Positions 12,401-24,318 are shown, counted from the stretch's first letter. The stretch: DNA of 64,000 nt from Styela clava (GCF_964204865.1 NC_135254.1:24089313-24153312); one strand, 5' to 3'. Translations and numbers: made by a program. The notes: a model not told the origin generated them from the letters alone.

Positions 12401-15400
12401 TGTTCCCGCATGTATATAAATCATTGTTTAGATAGTCGCGTAATTGTTTGAACTTGCGCTTATCCACTCGAATCTATTATCATATTGTCCCTTTTTTTCA
12501 GTTTTTCACGCCGTTTAATTTTTACTATCTTTTTTATTTGTCTACTCTATATATATACGATAGTGTACTCTTCATATCATGCCCTGATGAAGTTTTTCTG
12601 AATAGAAATTCGAAACGTCGGCAAATTATATCGTTTTGCTATACACCGGTTGTGCTTTATTTATCTTCAACATATTGGCATGTTTTGTACACTTGGTAAT
12701 CCAATAATTTTAGCCAAATGCTTCAGTTCAAGCATAAATTGTTAATTCTGTTTTTTGATTAATTTAAGACTATTGTCAAATTATTCGACATTCTGTCTGC
12801 TAACACCGATCTTGATCATCCACTGTGTGAAGAATGTAACGACCAAGTACTTGATCAATTTGATAAAGAACTCAAAGAAACTCAATCAAACTGTGAAATT
12901 TATCAGTGAGTTTTCTTTTTATTTCTAGCATGATATATCTAGTTATCAATCCCTATTCCTAATTATGCTTGGCAATTGACATTCACCAAACAAATTATAA
13001 CTAGCCTATGTAATGATGTAAACTAGGTCTTTTATTACTCTTTACTATAAGTAAGTGCTAATTGGTGAATGCGATTTTTTATATTTAGTATGTTGGCTAA
13101 AAAAGTATTTATGTATAATATATATATATATTAATCAATTATCCTGTTTAGTATTGATTTCTTGATGAAATTTAATTCTGTTTGCTTTTTCATCAAAGTT
13201 CATTTTTGAAGAAGTTAGAAAAGGATCCTGTCACTCAAGATGAGATTGCATTGCTGACCTCAGAATTAGAGAGTTTAAAAGAAGAAGAAAAATCGTTGCT
13301 TTCAGAGTGAGTTGATAGAGGTTATATTTGAACAATTCAGCCTCTCCTCTACAATAAACTAATCAAAATTTATTGGTATTGAAAATTCTCTGCCACTGCC
13401 ACACATATCACGAAAATATATTTCAGACTTGAAGAAACGGAAAGAGAGCGAGAGTCTACTCGTGAAAACATTGAAAAAATCAAAATGGAGAAACAAAAAT
13501 TAGAATCTGAAGAAAAGAGGTAATCTAAATTGCATATGATGCTATGAAACGTTTTCCATAAGTCAACATCTCAATTGTGTGTGACCTATTATTATATTGT
13601 GTTTGAATATTGAAACTTTCCGGCTACAAATCTCAGCTTTTAGGTTTGTTTATGTATTTCACTGTACTTCACAGACTTAATAAATGAACCAAACTTGAGT
13701 AAAGATTTGCTCCTGTCAAAATTCTTTATTTCATTAGTATTTTCATTCGTCTAGTCTTTAAAATAAACTGAATATAGAATAGAATAATGCTTACAAGTTT
13801 TATAATTGTAAATGAATTCTATTGAATTTGCATGGAATCATTTCAGATTTCTTCAAGATTATGCTGAATTTCGTGCCCGGCAACTGGAATTAGATGAAGA
13901 ACAAAAAAGTGTTGAGAATCAACTTCGACATGCAGAAAATCAGTTAAAACGCCTGCAAAAAACAAATGTTTTCAATGCTACTTTTCATATCTGGTATTTA
14001 TCAATTTGTACTGCTAAACCAGTTAAAGATTTTTTCATCATTTTTGATTTGTAGAATTCTACATACAGATTCCTGCCAAGACCATGCATCCAAATAAAAA
14101 TGAATGATAAATATTGAAAATAAAAGAAAATTCCCACTTTTGTGCTATTGCGGTGCTATTTCAAATATAATTTTCTGAATGTCAAAATGTGCAATTTTTT
14201 TTAATCTTATTCAAAGATTTGAAAACAAATGCAATTACATAACTGGAATAAGTGCACTGAACAACAAAATTCAATCATATAATTATATTCCTTTGATATT
14301 TATCACCTGGGATATTCAATCATTTATAAAGTTTATTTTACATTTTATTTGCTTTATTTTCTTGCGCAGTTGAGATTTGATTAAGATATATAATACTTAA
14401 TACTTTTTGGATATATCATCTACCATTGATTTTTAGGCATCAGGGTCCATTTGGCACTATCAATGGATTTCGTCTTGGTCGAGTTCCTGGTACTCCAGTA
14501 GAATGGAGTGAAATAAACGCAGCATGGGGTCAAACTACATTGCTTCTTGCTTCACTTATTAAGAAAATGGGATTAAAATTAAAAAGATTTCGTCTTGTAC
14601 CGTTTGGAAACCATTCCTACATAGAAACATTGGAAAACAAACCTAAAGTAAGTCAAAAGAACCAAAACTAATTTATACCTTCGCTGTCCTGTCACCCAGT
14701 TATTTGAATTATGAAGATATGTATTTCACTAGTGAATAGTAAAAAATATTGGTATTATTAATAGCACACATTTTGGTGCTCTAGAAGCGTGTGTACCAAT
14801 ATGGAGGTAACTCCTTTTGTTCACCTACTTTACATCATGTTGCGGAAAGGGACTGAAACCTATGGGCAGGGAGTATATTCACTTGGCTAACACAGACAGT
14901 CCCTGAGCTCTTAATAGAACTGAAATGAGGAAAATCTGAATAAAATTATGGCCTAACCCTAACCTACTACGGGAGTACCCACATTTTAACATAAACTTTC
15001 TCTTTTCTTTGACATGATAGGAACTCCCTTTGTATGGCAGTGGTGGTTTTCGTTTACTGTGGGATACAAAGTTTGATCAAGGCATGGTAGCATTTCTTGA
15101 TTGTCTCCAACAATTCAAGGAAGAAGTTGAGCAAAGCAAGAAAGGTTTCAAATTACCATACAAGTATGTTTCATCATTTTTATAATTCACAGAAAAAACA
15201 TCTTGTTTTCTGGGTTTGGGTCATTTTCAACTATGAACTACTGTGCTAAGTTTGTTCATTTGTGTGCAGTTGTTACATTAAAAAAAAATTTGACTGAAGA
15301 TCACCTGTTTAAATAATCCGCAGGGATGATAAACATGGAATTTTTTTCATTTCTACATATCAAAATTCTCAAGTTGAAACATAATATTAAACTGGTGAAA

Positions 15401-16364
15401 TTATTGAACTGGTGTGTACGTTTCAACCACATGCTGGTTTCGAAACCCATGGTTGAGCATGATCAGTGAAGTGTGATATCACCAGTCACAGGAGATTGAT
15501 CATGGATAACAGGCTGTGAATAGCATTGAATTCGGTTTGCTCTGTTTTTTGTATTAAGTGAAAGCACAGTTGCAGGTTGCTAGAAGTTTATACAGTTATT
15601 TTAAACTTTAAGACTGGACTAGTTATTGTAAATCACCATGTGGGAGGGATGGGTTAAATGTTGTACAAGCGGATTATATACCAAACCACAGCTTACCACT
15701 AGCATATTAGCTAATCCAAAGCAATTTAACTTTTTCTTTGTGTAATTTTTTATTTCATGCTCTTTCTATAACTGGAGACTATTTTGTGAACACAATCAAG
15801 ACCTTAATGATATTAATATCATTTGTGAACCAAATTGTTTGAATATTTAAATAACAAATACCAGTAACACAGTTGATGTCTTCATTTACTGTTTATTGAG
15901 ACTGTTGAAACTTGGATATTTGTTACTAGATATCCTGAGTTATAAGTATTTTAATATTTGATAAAAGACTAGATTGATTAGTCACAACATTTGGCACTGA
16001 GATGACAAATGCTTCTGTCGATTCACACAACCGTTTGATTTTAAAAATCATACTCAGTCTCTTTATTATCTTAATATTCTGTGGCATAATTGTTATATTA
16101 CATGAAACAGTAAGCACTGACTGGGATGGGGTTATTGTAGAAATGTGGAATTTCGTATTGTCTGTAATTTTATATGGATGCTTTTTTAATAGAATGGAAA
16201 AAGGAAAAATTGAAGACACAGGAGGCACTGGAACATCATATTGGATAAAGCTACAATTCAATTCAGAAGAACAATGGACAAAAGCATTGAAATTTATGCT
16301 GACCAATTTAAAATGGGGACTTGCCTGGGTGTCTTCTGAATTTTCATCAAATACTTCGTCTTAA
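9479..16364 (+). CDS. BECN1: Beclin-1 (ATG6), complete, 10 exons
   Basis: Exons: 9479-9561, 9740-9890, 11378-11596, 12769-12905, 13199-13306, 13427-13519, 13847-13993, 14437-14647, 15021-15163 and 16193-16364. All have GT-AG borders and matching phases, giving 487 residues. Beclin-1 is the regulatory subunit of the class III PI3-kinase (VPS34) complexes that start autophagy. The order matches the family. There is an N-terminal CSRC zinc-type motif (26-29), an acidic Ser-rich linker and a SFTMIGD segment. A BH3-like stretch crosses the exon 3/4 junction and is followed by DHPLCEEC. A coiled coil runs from about 197 to 290. The BARA domain opens with [12 protein letters not shown], contains WGQTTLLL and ends with [13 protein letters not shown]. 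Human BECN1 has 450 residues; the excess is mainly in the linker. The start ATG is in frame with a VRFICS segment just before the first donor. The 3' end, from 14628 on, lies inside a tandem duplication. Confidence 0.96.
10009..10350. mobile_element. MITE-like element with paired subterminal repeats, BECN1 intron 2
   Basis: A roughly 28-bp unit (about AACGCCTTAACTGCTCAAAT) occurs twice in direct orientation on the left (about 10013 and 10058). It occurs twice in inverse orientation on the right (about 10269-10296 and 10322-10347, for example TATTTAAGCAGTTACGGCG). The symmetric 2+2 layout suggests terminal inverted repeats of a small DNA transposon. No target duplication was identified. Confidence 0.45.
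11925..11968 (-). ncRNA. Hammerhead-ribozyme-like motif (left arm)
   Basis: This is the mirror copy of the 12580-12623 motif on the minus strand. It has the same CTGATGA and CGAAAC core and the same TGCC/GGCA stem I. It lies antisense within the BECN1 transcript. Confidence 0.5.
12580..12623 (+). ncRNA. Hammerhead-ribozyme-like motif (right arm)
   Basis: Stem I is TGCC (12580-12583) with GGCA (12620-12623). The core CTGATGA (12584-12590) is followed by a stem II of about six pairs with two U-U mismatches and then GAAA (12612-12615). GTC (12617-12619) gives the cleavage position. Stem III is reduced to self-complementary ACGT, the arrangement reported for dimeric hammerheads of Penelope-like elements. 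The match is by eye; activity is unknown. Confidence 0.55.
14790..14990. mobile_element. MITE fragment of the GGTACTCCC family in BECN1 intron 8 (copy A)
   Basis: The segment ends with GGCCTAACCCTAACCT and GGGAGTACCC. Both are shared with the foldback MITE at 40472-40708, as is the ATAGAACTGAAATGAGGAAAA stretch in diverged form. The left end (GTGTACCAATATGGAGG) is a degraded counterpart. It lies within duplication copy A and recurs in copy B at about 22716-22916. Confidence 0.5.
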
Positions 16365-17651
16365 TTCAAACTGAAACTCTTTGCATGGTTATGCAAGCCA
16401 CCTATATTCTGCTTTATATTTGTATGTTGTATTAAAAAAACAGTAAATAATCTTTGAAAAGCTTGTGCTCTTTCCTAAATTTTCGTCATATTAATTTGGA
16501 ATGTTCTGGAATACATTTATTGTAAATCGGGTGAATTCAACCACAAAACATATTCTGATTTATGGAATGTACATTGTAAGCTTCAATGACTAGTGGAAGA
16601 CGAAAGAGTAAAATAACTCAGAAATGAAAATTTTGTGGATTTCCATTTTGTGTGGAATGAGCAAGATAAGATTTGTTTTTGGCCTAATTTAGCATGTGTG
16701 GCCAAACACAAGAAAACAGTCTTGCCTTAGAATTGTATTAGTTGTGTTACTCCTGATGATGTTGAGGCACTTGAATTAGGTACCTTTTAAAAGTAAAAAG
16801 TGAACAAACTTGCTCAAAAGCAATGTCAAAGTCAACTTTTGGCATGTTGAGAGCTACTAGAATCCTTAGGTTATTGGGAATCCATATGTGGATACTGGTT
16901 GATGAAATACTTGAGGGTTGAGGCAGTTCTATTCAATAGCAATATGATACTTCTTGACTAGTATGTACAATACACAGTGCTTTTGTTGAATATAAATGTA
17001 TTTTATGTCTCAATATATTATGACATTTGTTGTTTGAACTCTTATTGTTTTGAAAATATTGTGCAATATTTATTAAATGTTTCACAGATGAAGGGTATGA
17101 TTCATTCAATCACTGAGTATATTTGAGACCAACGTTGGGAAATTGTAGATTTTAGTTTGAAGAATAATGGGATATTCACTATAATTTTTAAATAAATTGT
17201 TGAAAAAGGAAACCCATCAGCTAGATATCCGAGATAACATATTTTATATGAATTGCCACCTTGGCACAAACATGATTATTGAATATGATATTATTTTTCA
17301 ACACACATTTGCATGTATTCAATCCCCATAAGTAATATTGACTTGTGTCTGTGGCATTTATTTGAAAGGAGTATTTTCTGAGAGTGGACAACATCGTCTT
17401 TGCACTGTGGTTAGATAAGTTTTAGCAGCATTGGAAGTTGATAATTTTAGAAATGGATTGAATACTGACTGATAATTAAAATTTAATCTGTAAATATGGT
17501 CAAATGTTTTTTGGAAGATTTATCCCATTTTTTGTTGTTATATTTTGAAGAAAAAAATTAGATTTTGCTGTTTTTATAATTCCTGGTATGTATTATGATC
17601 TTTCAGTAAAATTTCGTCTAATTCCTGTAGCTTTCTAAATTTGAAGAGTAA
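16365..17651 (+). other. Spacer between BECN1 and the nucleotidyltransferase gene (copy A)
   Basis: About 1.3 kb, AT-rich, with no reading frame. It contains the BECN1 3' UTR and the presumed promoter/5' UTR of the next gene. A TTTCAG at about 17604-17609, 42 bp before the ATG, could be the acceptor of a 5' UTR intron. No AATAAA could be assigned with confidence. Confidence 0.4.
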
Positions 17652-20600
17652 ATGGATGAAGATATAATATCAGATGAGGAATGGGAGTTGGCTGATAAAC
17701 TTCGACATTGTTGCACACCCATGGGTGATGAAAAAGAAACAAGTTTGAAGCAATCTTCTGTTGCTTTGTTTGATATGGGGAAACTGTATCTGAATAAAGC
17801 ATTTAATACCAAAGGAATGTTGCAAAAACTAAATTTTATAAAATGTGCAACTTTGCTTCATGGTGCAAGAATTCGTTTCGAAAAACTGTTGAATGACAAT
17901 GAAATGGGAAGTGAAGTGAGGAAAGTCCTGAATATTATGGGGGATTCATTGATACATGCATGTGGAGGTCAGGATTATGACATTGGTTTCTTGGAAGCCT
18001 CCTGGAAACTCGAATTTTTTTTGAATGAGCTTAGAGAGACTGAAAAGGAGAATTTGGAAAAGTTGGAGATCATAACGAATGATGTTTCAGAATCTGAGCT
18101 GTGGGGAAAACGTGCAAGAAGGATAAAAGTTATCAGAAAAACTTTGGAAAGAAACACATCTCACTACAAAGCTATTATGTGTGGAATAACTATTGAATGC
18201 TATATGATACTTGGAAAACCCCCATGCAAGTATGCAATCGTTGGACTTGGTTCTCTTGCTCGGGAGGAAGTAACCTTATATTCTGATTTTGAGCATGTGA
18301 TCATAATAGATGATGCGGTGAAAGAGTTAACCGTTGGCCAACAAGAAGAAATTCAAGAATATTTTCGTTGGTTTACTGTTATATTTCAAATCCTCATCAT
18401 TGGAATTGGTGAGACATTCATCCGAAGCGTTGGTGTTAAGAGTCTGAATGATCTTTACTCTGGAGATGCGTCAAAAAATTGGTATTATGATATGTTTACT
18501 CCTTCTGGAATATCTTTCGATGGGAGAGTTCCACACTCTTGCAACATACCTCTTGGTAGACAAGAAACAACAAAAACTCGGAATAGCAAAGTTGAGCTTA
18601 TTCAACCTGCAAGTAAAATGGCAAAATTTTTAACTTCTAACGAACATCTTAAAAATGGATACTATTTGAGTGATCTCCTGTCACGGACATGTTTTGTAAT
18701 CGGCGACACGGAATTATATGAGTACTTTAGAACAAAGACATTTGAAACTCTTGGTACCGAGGATTCTACTAAGAGTGTTGAAGAATGGGAAGAGATGTTA
18801 GTACCAAAAAGTGGAACGATTCTGAATAATTCGATGTCTGGTGCAATAAAGACATTTTGCGATATAAAAACCATGTTTTACAGACCTGTGACAGCAATAT
18901 TAGCATACTGGGCACGAAAATGGCGCTTTACGAGTGGATCAACATTTGACTGTGTTTTACACATAAAGAATCACCCAAGAGCCGAGGGTTTACCGCTGAA
19001 ATGGTGTGATCGATTAGAATATACTGTTGCTGCTGTTTGTGAAATGAGGTTAAAAGCATATGCCACTGGTAAAAACCAGAGGCTAAAGGTTTTACAACAG
19101 GATGTTGATAAATTCGTTGGAAATAGTACTATTCTATTCTGCTGCGATGTTATTCGCGAATTATACGCAACTGTTGAGAGCAGTGAATTAAAAAATACTA
19201 GTCCCCCTGACAACGGTTGCCTTCAGGACTTGCCTCCAACTCTTATAAAGGAAATCAATGATTGTAGAGCACAGGCTCAACATCTAAATATCATGGGACA
19301 TCACAATGGTGCTCGAATACTACTTGAGAGTCTGGCGGAGAGAAGGGACTTGGGACACTTGGCTTTTGATATAAGACTGTCCTTAGCTCTGACATATGTG
19401 TTTTTGGGAGACGAGTTGGCAGAAATGAATGAAAATCGAATGGAGTTATTCACGAAAGCAGAAAACATTATGTCAGATCTTATGTGCTGGAAAGAATTTT
19501 GTGGTAATGCATATGGCAGAGCAACGATTTGTGCAAAGTTAGCAAGTATTTATTTTAACCAAAATTCCATCCCTAAGATGGCATCTGTTCTCAGGCGATG
19601 GTTTTCGGCATTTTCAAATGATGACATTTCTCTCATTAATAAACAGCTCCTGCTCATGAGAGCACTTGATGCAATTAATGAGTTTGAACCTTGGGAAATC
19701 CGAGAGTATTTTGTAAAAGTTCTTACTGAAGATGAGGATTTGCTATCAAAATTAATTCTACAACTAGCTTTGGCGTGTGCTGACCTATCTGACGGTAGTG
19801 CGGAAGTAGCTCGTAGAAATATACTGGAAATATTTGAAAAATGTGAAGAAAATATAGGAACTTTCGACCAGGATTAACTGGATCGTTTTTTGGGAAGAGT
19901 AATTGAAATTCAAGGTAAACAAATGTGGTTGGTTGACTCTTTTTTGACAATGGAACTTGTTTCTGGGATGCGAACCAGTCAAAGAAGTGCTGTGGATAAC
20001 ACTGATACCTTCAAGTTATTCACCAACCCTGTGCAGCGCCTCCTTCTTTTTCTTTTTGCATCGGAAACTGAAAAGAAACAAAAGCGTAAAATACGGTACG
20101 TTTTTAAGGCTATTGCTATATGCCAAGAACTCGAAAGGACGGAACATAAGACCGAAAATTTGATTGAGCAGGGTAAAAAACAATATCCTCGTGCAATTTC
20201 CCAGCTTTTTGCATGTTGTGATTTTGAGCACATAACCAGACTTTGCTCGTGTTATCTTGAAGTCCCACATTATGTACGTGGCAACTCAAGTGTGAAACGA
20301 TCAACAACTGCTTTCATCAGAAATTTTCTACATCACTGTACACTTGAAGTGAAGAGTGGTAAACTTCCAAGTATATATGGTGAATTTATGAAGGTGTCTG
20401 GTACTTTTGCACACTTACTTTCCCACCCTGCATGTATTCTTGAAATAAATGATTTCTTATTAGTTCTAAATGGATCTGATATGATGAAATTCTTCCCAGT
20501 TTGGCAAAGATGGATCAAACCTAATGAAGGGGATAGTCGCATCATTCGAATTTTCAATTCAGCACTTCACATGCTTTCTAAATATGACGTTGTGAATAGT

Positions 20601-20960
20601 TCCAAGTTGTTTTGGAAATTGCTGCATTATACCAACTGCGACAGGAGCTTGAAAAGAAAGGTGGTGATCCTTTTACAGTTTGTAATACAGATTTGTCCGA
20701 ACGTTATTTGTATGTTACATTTGTCATATCGTTGGATGCTAGCAGTAGCAGAGCACAAGGGTGAACTCCGGACATCGAAAACTAAACTGTATAATGAGGT
20801 CATAGGCATGCATGATGTGGATAAACAAGCAAACTTTTTTTGGAGATTCATTGTGTCTGAAGATTATCGTTCACCCATTTATGTTAAATCGCTGTTGTTT
20901 TTTCTTTGTATTCTGGACAAAAAGTTATCAGAGTCAAATTGGACACTATATAAGTCCTGA
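17652..20960 (+). pseudogene. DUF294/GlnD-like nucleotidyltransferase-fold protein, copy A, one nonsense codon
   Basis: A single open frame of 1,103 codons with a stop (TAA, 19875-19877) at codon 742; the frame then continues to TGA at 20958-20960. Copy B has TTA (Leu) there, so the stop is derived. An in-frame TAA lies directly before the ATG and fixes the start. Residues 196-215 read IVGLGSLAREEVTLYSDFEH. This fits the polymerase-beta-type nucleotidyltransferase signature, hG-GS, spacer, then D-h-E-h with D212 and E214, as in DUF294 (PF03445) and the GlnD N-terminus. D290 (SFDGR) is a candidate third carboxylate. Residues of about 400-480 resemble the helical region after this domain, and about 530-1,100 look alpha-helical and TPR-like. 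There is no signal peptide or membrane segment. The substrate is unknown. A 741-residue product could still be made with the active site intact. An assembly error is possible. Confidence 0.75.
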
Positions 20961-21318
20961 CAGCGTATATTGTCTTGTTTTTACTTCAATTATGGCCTAA
21001 GACCCCGATAAATTTTATGGGTGATAAAGAGACCTTCGGAACGATTTGACTGCTCAGCTATTAGGAATTTGAAAGGTCGCATCAAGGTTCAAAATCATGG
21101 ATGTGACAAAATCTAACATAGATATTTTCATCGTTTATCGACGTATTTTGAAATTCCAATTCGCATATTTATCGAAAGTTTATAATCGATGATTTGAATT
21201 GCCCAACTGGCAAGCCGATTCTAAGACTTGTTCGTCATCGTCATACATATTAATAATCTATACTATATCATTGCTGCCCCTTTTTTCCACAAGCGTTCGA
21301 AGGCTAGAATGGATAGAT
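20961..21318. other. 3' flank of nucleotidyltransferase gene, copy A
   Basis: Non-coding AT-rich sequence, presumably 3' UTR and flank. No canonical AATAAA was seen close to the stop. It is nearly identical to 28914-29271 in copy B. Confidence 0.4.
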
Positions 21319-21616
21319 CAGGGTGGTCCAAACCTATGCCCGCGGGCCACATGTGGCCCGCCGCTTCATTATCTGTGGCCCGCGTCGCATTCAAAGAGGA
21401 ATCAAAAAATCACATTTTGTGTTTTATCGTCATAAAATTGACCAAAATATCTGTTGATATATTGTCCCATCATGAATGCCACTGACTTGACTAGTGTTAT
21501 GGCTTGCTGAGACAACTAGCGAAGTTGAATGAGCGAATTCTTAGCACTATTGTGGCCCGCGAACAATGCAAAAGTAATTTTGTGTCCCGCGGAGCTGACA
21601 ATCTTGGACCACCCTG
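21319..21616. mobile_element. hAT MITE (GGGTGGTCC family), copy A
   Basis: The ends CAGGGTGGTCCAAAC and CTTGGACCACCCTG are inverted. Flanks GGATAGAT (21311-21318) and AGATAGAT (21617-21624) form an 8-bp target duplication with one mismatch. TGTGGCCCGC motifs repeat inside. It is 298 bp and non-coding. The same insertion is in copy B, so it predates the duplication. Confidence 0.85.
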
Positions 21617-22553
21617 AGATAGATTATCTTTATATGGAGACCTGGCCTAAATAGCTTTGGGTCAACCAGGTAAACAATACATTTGTAAGTTGCATCGCTG
21701 TATTTCCTAGTGTAATTTGTAATAACACCTGAACAAATGTTCAAATTATTATATTATATTCAGCTTATTTATAAGTATATTGCTGAACCCTACCGCCTTT
21801 TCTTGCAGTATGTGTATTTAATTGAATAACCAGTCTAGCAAGCAGTACGTGTTGTACTGTATGGCCGTTTTTCATATCATGTATATATGTGTGTCTATCG
21901 AATATGTTGCGCTCGTAATCATTGATTTTTTAAAATCATGGCTTAACTGGTACAAAAGCAGGTTTAAATAGGTTCATCATTTGGATAAATTTTGAAGGTT
22001 TCAGAAGAAAACGATATGTACACCCGGTATTGTTTACAAACTAAAATTGTGACATATATAAATAAATATGTATCTGAGCTCTATATGACAGAAAAACTTT
22101 TCTTCATCCCCAATACATTGGATATTTGATGTGATTTGAATTACTTATTCATTCTCTAGTTCATTAATATTAGGCGCAATTTATCCTGTAGTTATTCCAA
22201 ATCCAAGGAAAGTTGTCGATAATATGATGTTATCCTAAATCGGAAATATTCCGATTCCTAAAAGACGGCTTAATCATATGGCGGACCGGAGTCCCTCACC
22301 CGTGTACCAGTCCATGTCAACCATGGGATTAGTTTGTCAGTTATTTGATTCAGATGCTCTTGAGTCTTGACGATGGAGAAAGCGTAACCGATCAACGGTT
22401 ACGTGAACGGCGATCCAGCAATCGTCTCGCGCATCATTAACCCCTGCAACTGTAAACCACGATTGAAAATCTGTCTGAGGAGTTGGTTAAATTTTGACAA
22501 TTACGCCACCGTTATTTCCTGGCTGGTTGGTCATTGATACAGAAGAACAACAG
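21617..22553. other. Distal part of duplication copy A, unassigned
   Basis: AT-rich up to about 22230. It then becomes a GC-richer stretch of about 300 bp containing GGCGGACCGGAGTCCCTCAC and a short inverted repeat (GTAACCGATCAACGGTTACG at about 22384). This could be an unclassified dispersed repeat. No coding signal. Confidence 0.35.
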
Positions 22554-24318
22554 CATTGGAAAACAAACCTAAAGTAAGTCAAAAGAACCAAAACTAATTT
22601 ATACCTTCGCTGTCCTGTCACCCAGTTATTTGAATTATGAAGATATGTATTTCACTAGTGAATAGTAAAAAATATTGGTATTATTAATAGCACACATTTT
22701 GGTGCTCTAGAAGCGTGTGTACCAATATGGAGGTAACTCCTTTTGTTCACCTACTTTACATCATGTTGCGGAAAGGGACTGAAACCTATGGGCAGGGAGT
22801 ATATTCACTTGGCTAACACAGACAGTCCCTGAGCTCTTAATAGAACTGAAATGAGGAAAATCTGAATAAAATTATGGCCTAACCCTAACCTACTAGGGGA
22901 GTACCCACATTTTAACATAAACTTTCTCTTTTCTTTGACATGATAGGAACTCCCTTTGTATGGCAGTGGTGGTTTTCGTTTACTGTGGGATACAAAGTTT
23001 GATCAAGGCATGGTAGCATTTCTTGATTGTCTCCAACAATTCAAGGAAGAAGTTGAGCAAAGCAAGAAAGGTTTCAAATTACCATACAAGTATGTTTCAT
23101 CATTTTTATAGTTCACAGAAAAAACATCTTGTTTTCTGGGTTTGGGTCATTTTCAACTATGAACTACTGTGCTAAGTTTGTTCATTTGTGTGCAGTTGTT
23201 ACATTAAAAAAAAATTTGACTGAAGATCACCTGTTTAAATAATCCGCAGGGATGATAATAAATTCCAGAACAATGAACACATTAAACATGGAATTTTTTT
23301 CATTTCTACATATCAAAATTCTCAAGTTGAAACATAATATTAAACTGGTGAAATTATTGAACTGGTGTGTACGTTTCAACCACATGCTGGTTTCGAAACC
23401 CATGGTTGAGCATGATCAGTGAAGTGTGATATCACCAGTCACAGGAGATTGATCATGGATAACAGGCTGTGAATAGCATTGAATTCGGTTTGCTCTGTTT
23501 TTTGTATTAAGTGAAAGCACAGTTGCAGGTTGCTAGAAGTTTTATACAGTTATTTTAAACTTTAAGACTGGACTAGTTATTGTAAATCACCATGTGGGAG
23601 GGATGGGTTAAATGTTGTACAAGCGGATTATATACCAAACCACAGCTTACCACTAGCATATTAGCTAATCCAAAGCAATTTAACTTTTTCTTTGTGTAAT
23701 TTTTTATTTCATGCTCTTTCTATAACTGGAGACTATTTTGTGAACACAATCAAGACCTTAATGATATTAATATCATTTGTGAACCAAATTGTTTGAATAT
23801 TTAAATAACAAATACCAGTAGCACAGTTGATGTCTTCATTTACTGTTTATTGAGACTGTTGAAACTTGGATATTTGTTACTAGATATCCTGAGTTATAAG
23901 TATTTTAATATTTGATAAAAGACTAGATTGATTAGTCACAACATTTGGCACTGAGATGACAAATGCTTCTGTCGATTCACACAACCGTTTGATTTTAAAA
24001 ATCATACTCAGTCTCTTTATTATCTTAATATTCTGTGGCATAATTGTTATATTACATGAAACAGTAAGCACTGACTGGGATGGGGTTATTGTAGAAATGT
24101 GGAATTTCGTATTGTCTGTAATTTTATATGGATGCTTTTTTATTAGAATGGAAAAAGGAAAAATTGAAGACACAGGAGGCACTGGAACATCATATTGGAT
24201 AAAGCTACAATTCAATTCAGAAGAACAATGGACAAAAGCATTGAAATTTATGCTGACCAATTTAAAATGGGGACTTGCCTGGGTGTCTTCTGAATTTTCA
24301 TCAAATACTTCGTCTTAA
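22554..24318 (+). pseudogene. Truncated 3' fragment of Beclin-1 (last 20 bp of exon 8, exons 9 and 10)
   Basis: The duplicated segment carries the last 20 bp of exon 8 (22554-22573), exon 9 (22947-23089) and exon 10 (24147-24318). Splice sites are intact and the coding sequence equals that of the functional gene. It has no promoter, N-terminus, BH3 or coiled coil and encodes only the C-terminal part of the BARA domain. It can be expressed only from a new start. One candidate is the ATG at 23956, which opens a frame running through exon 10 (120 codons). Confidence 0.9.
22716..22916. mobile_element. MITE fragment of the GGTACTCCC family (copy B)
   Basis: Duplicate of 14790-14990 carried along with the segmental duplication. 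One base differs within the GGGAGTACCC region (CTAGGGGAGTACCC instead of CTACGGGAGTACCC). Confidence 0.5.

Larger units (their letters stand above)
11881..12667. repeat. Long inverted repeat (about 370-bp arms, 46-bp loop), Penelope-like remnant, in BECN1 intron 3
   Basis: The left arm 11881-12251 is the near-perfect reverse complement of 12298-12667, with a spacer at 12252-12297. The arms end outward in AAGATAAATAAAGCAC and its complement. Each arm carries the CTGATGA...CGAAACGTCGGC core typical of hammerhead ribozymes known from Penelope-like retroelements and retrozymes. No reverse transcriptase or GIY-YIG frame is present, so this is a non-autonomous or truncated foldback copy. Confidence 0.75.
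14628..22553 (+). repeat. Tandem segmental duplication, copy A (7,926 bp)
   Basis: This segment begins inside BECN1 exon 8 at CATTGGAAAAC and ends at AGAAGAACAACAG. It is followed immediately by copy B, with no spacer and no shared base at the join. It contains the last part of BECN1, a complete nucleotidyltransferase-fold gene and a hAT MITE. The copies differ by scattered substitutions and a few indels. Relative to copy B it lacks 27 bp near 15330, has one T fewer near 15590, has 7 extra bp near 22008 and lacks 8 bp near 22260. Confidence 0.95.
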
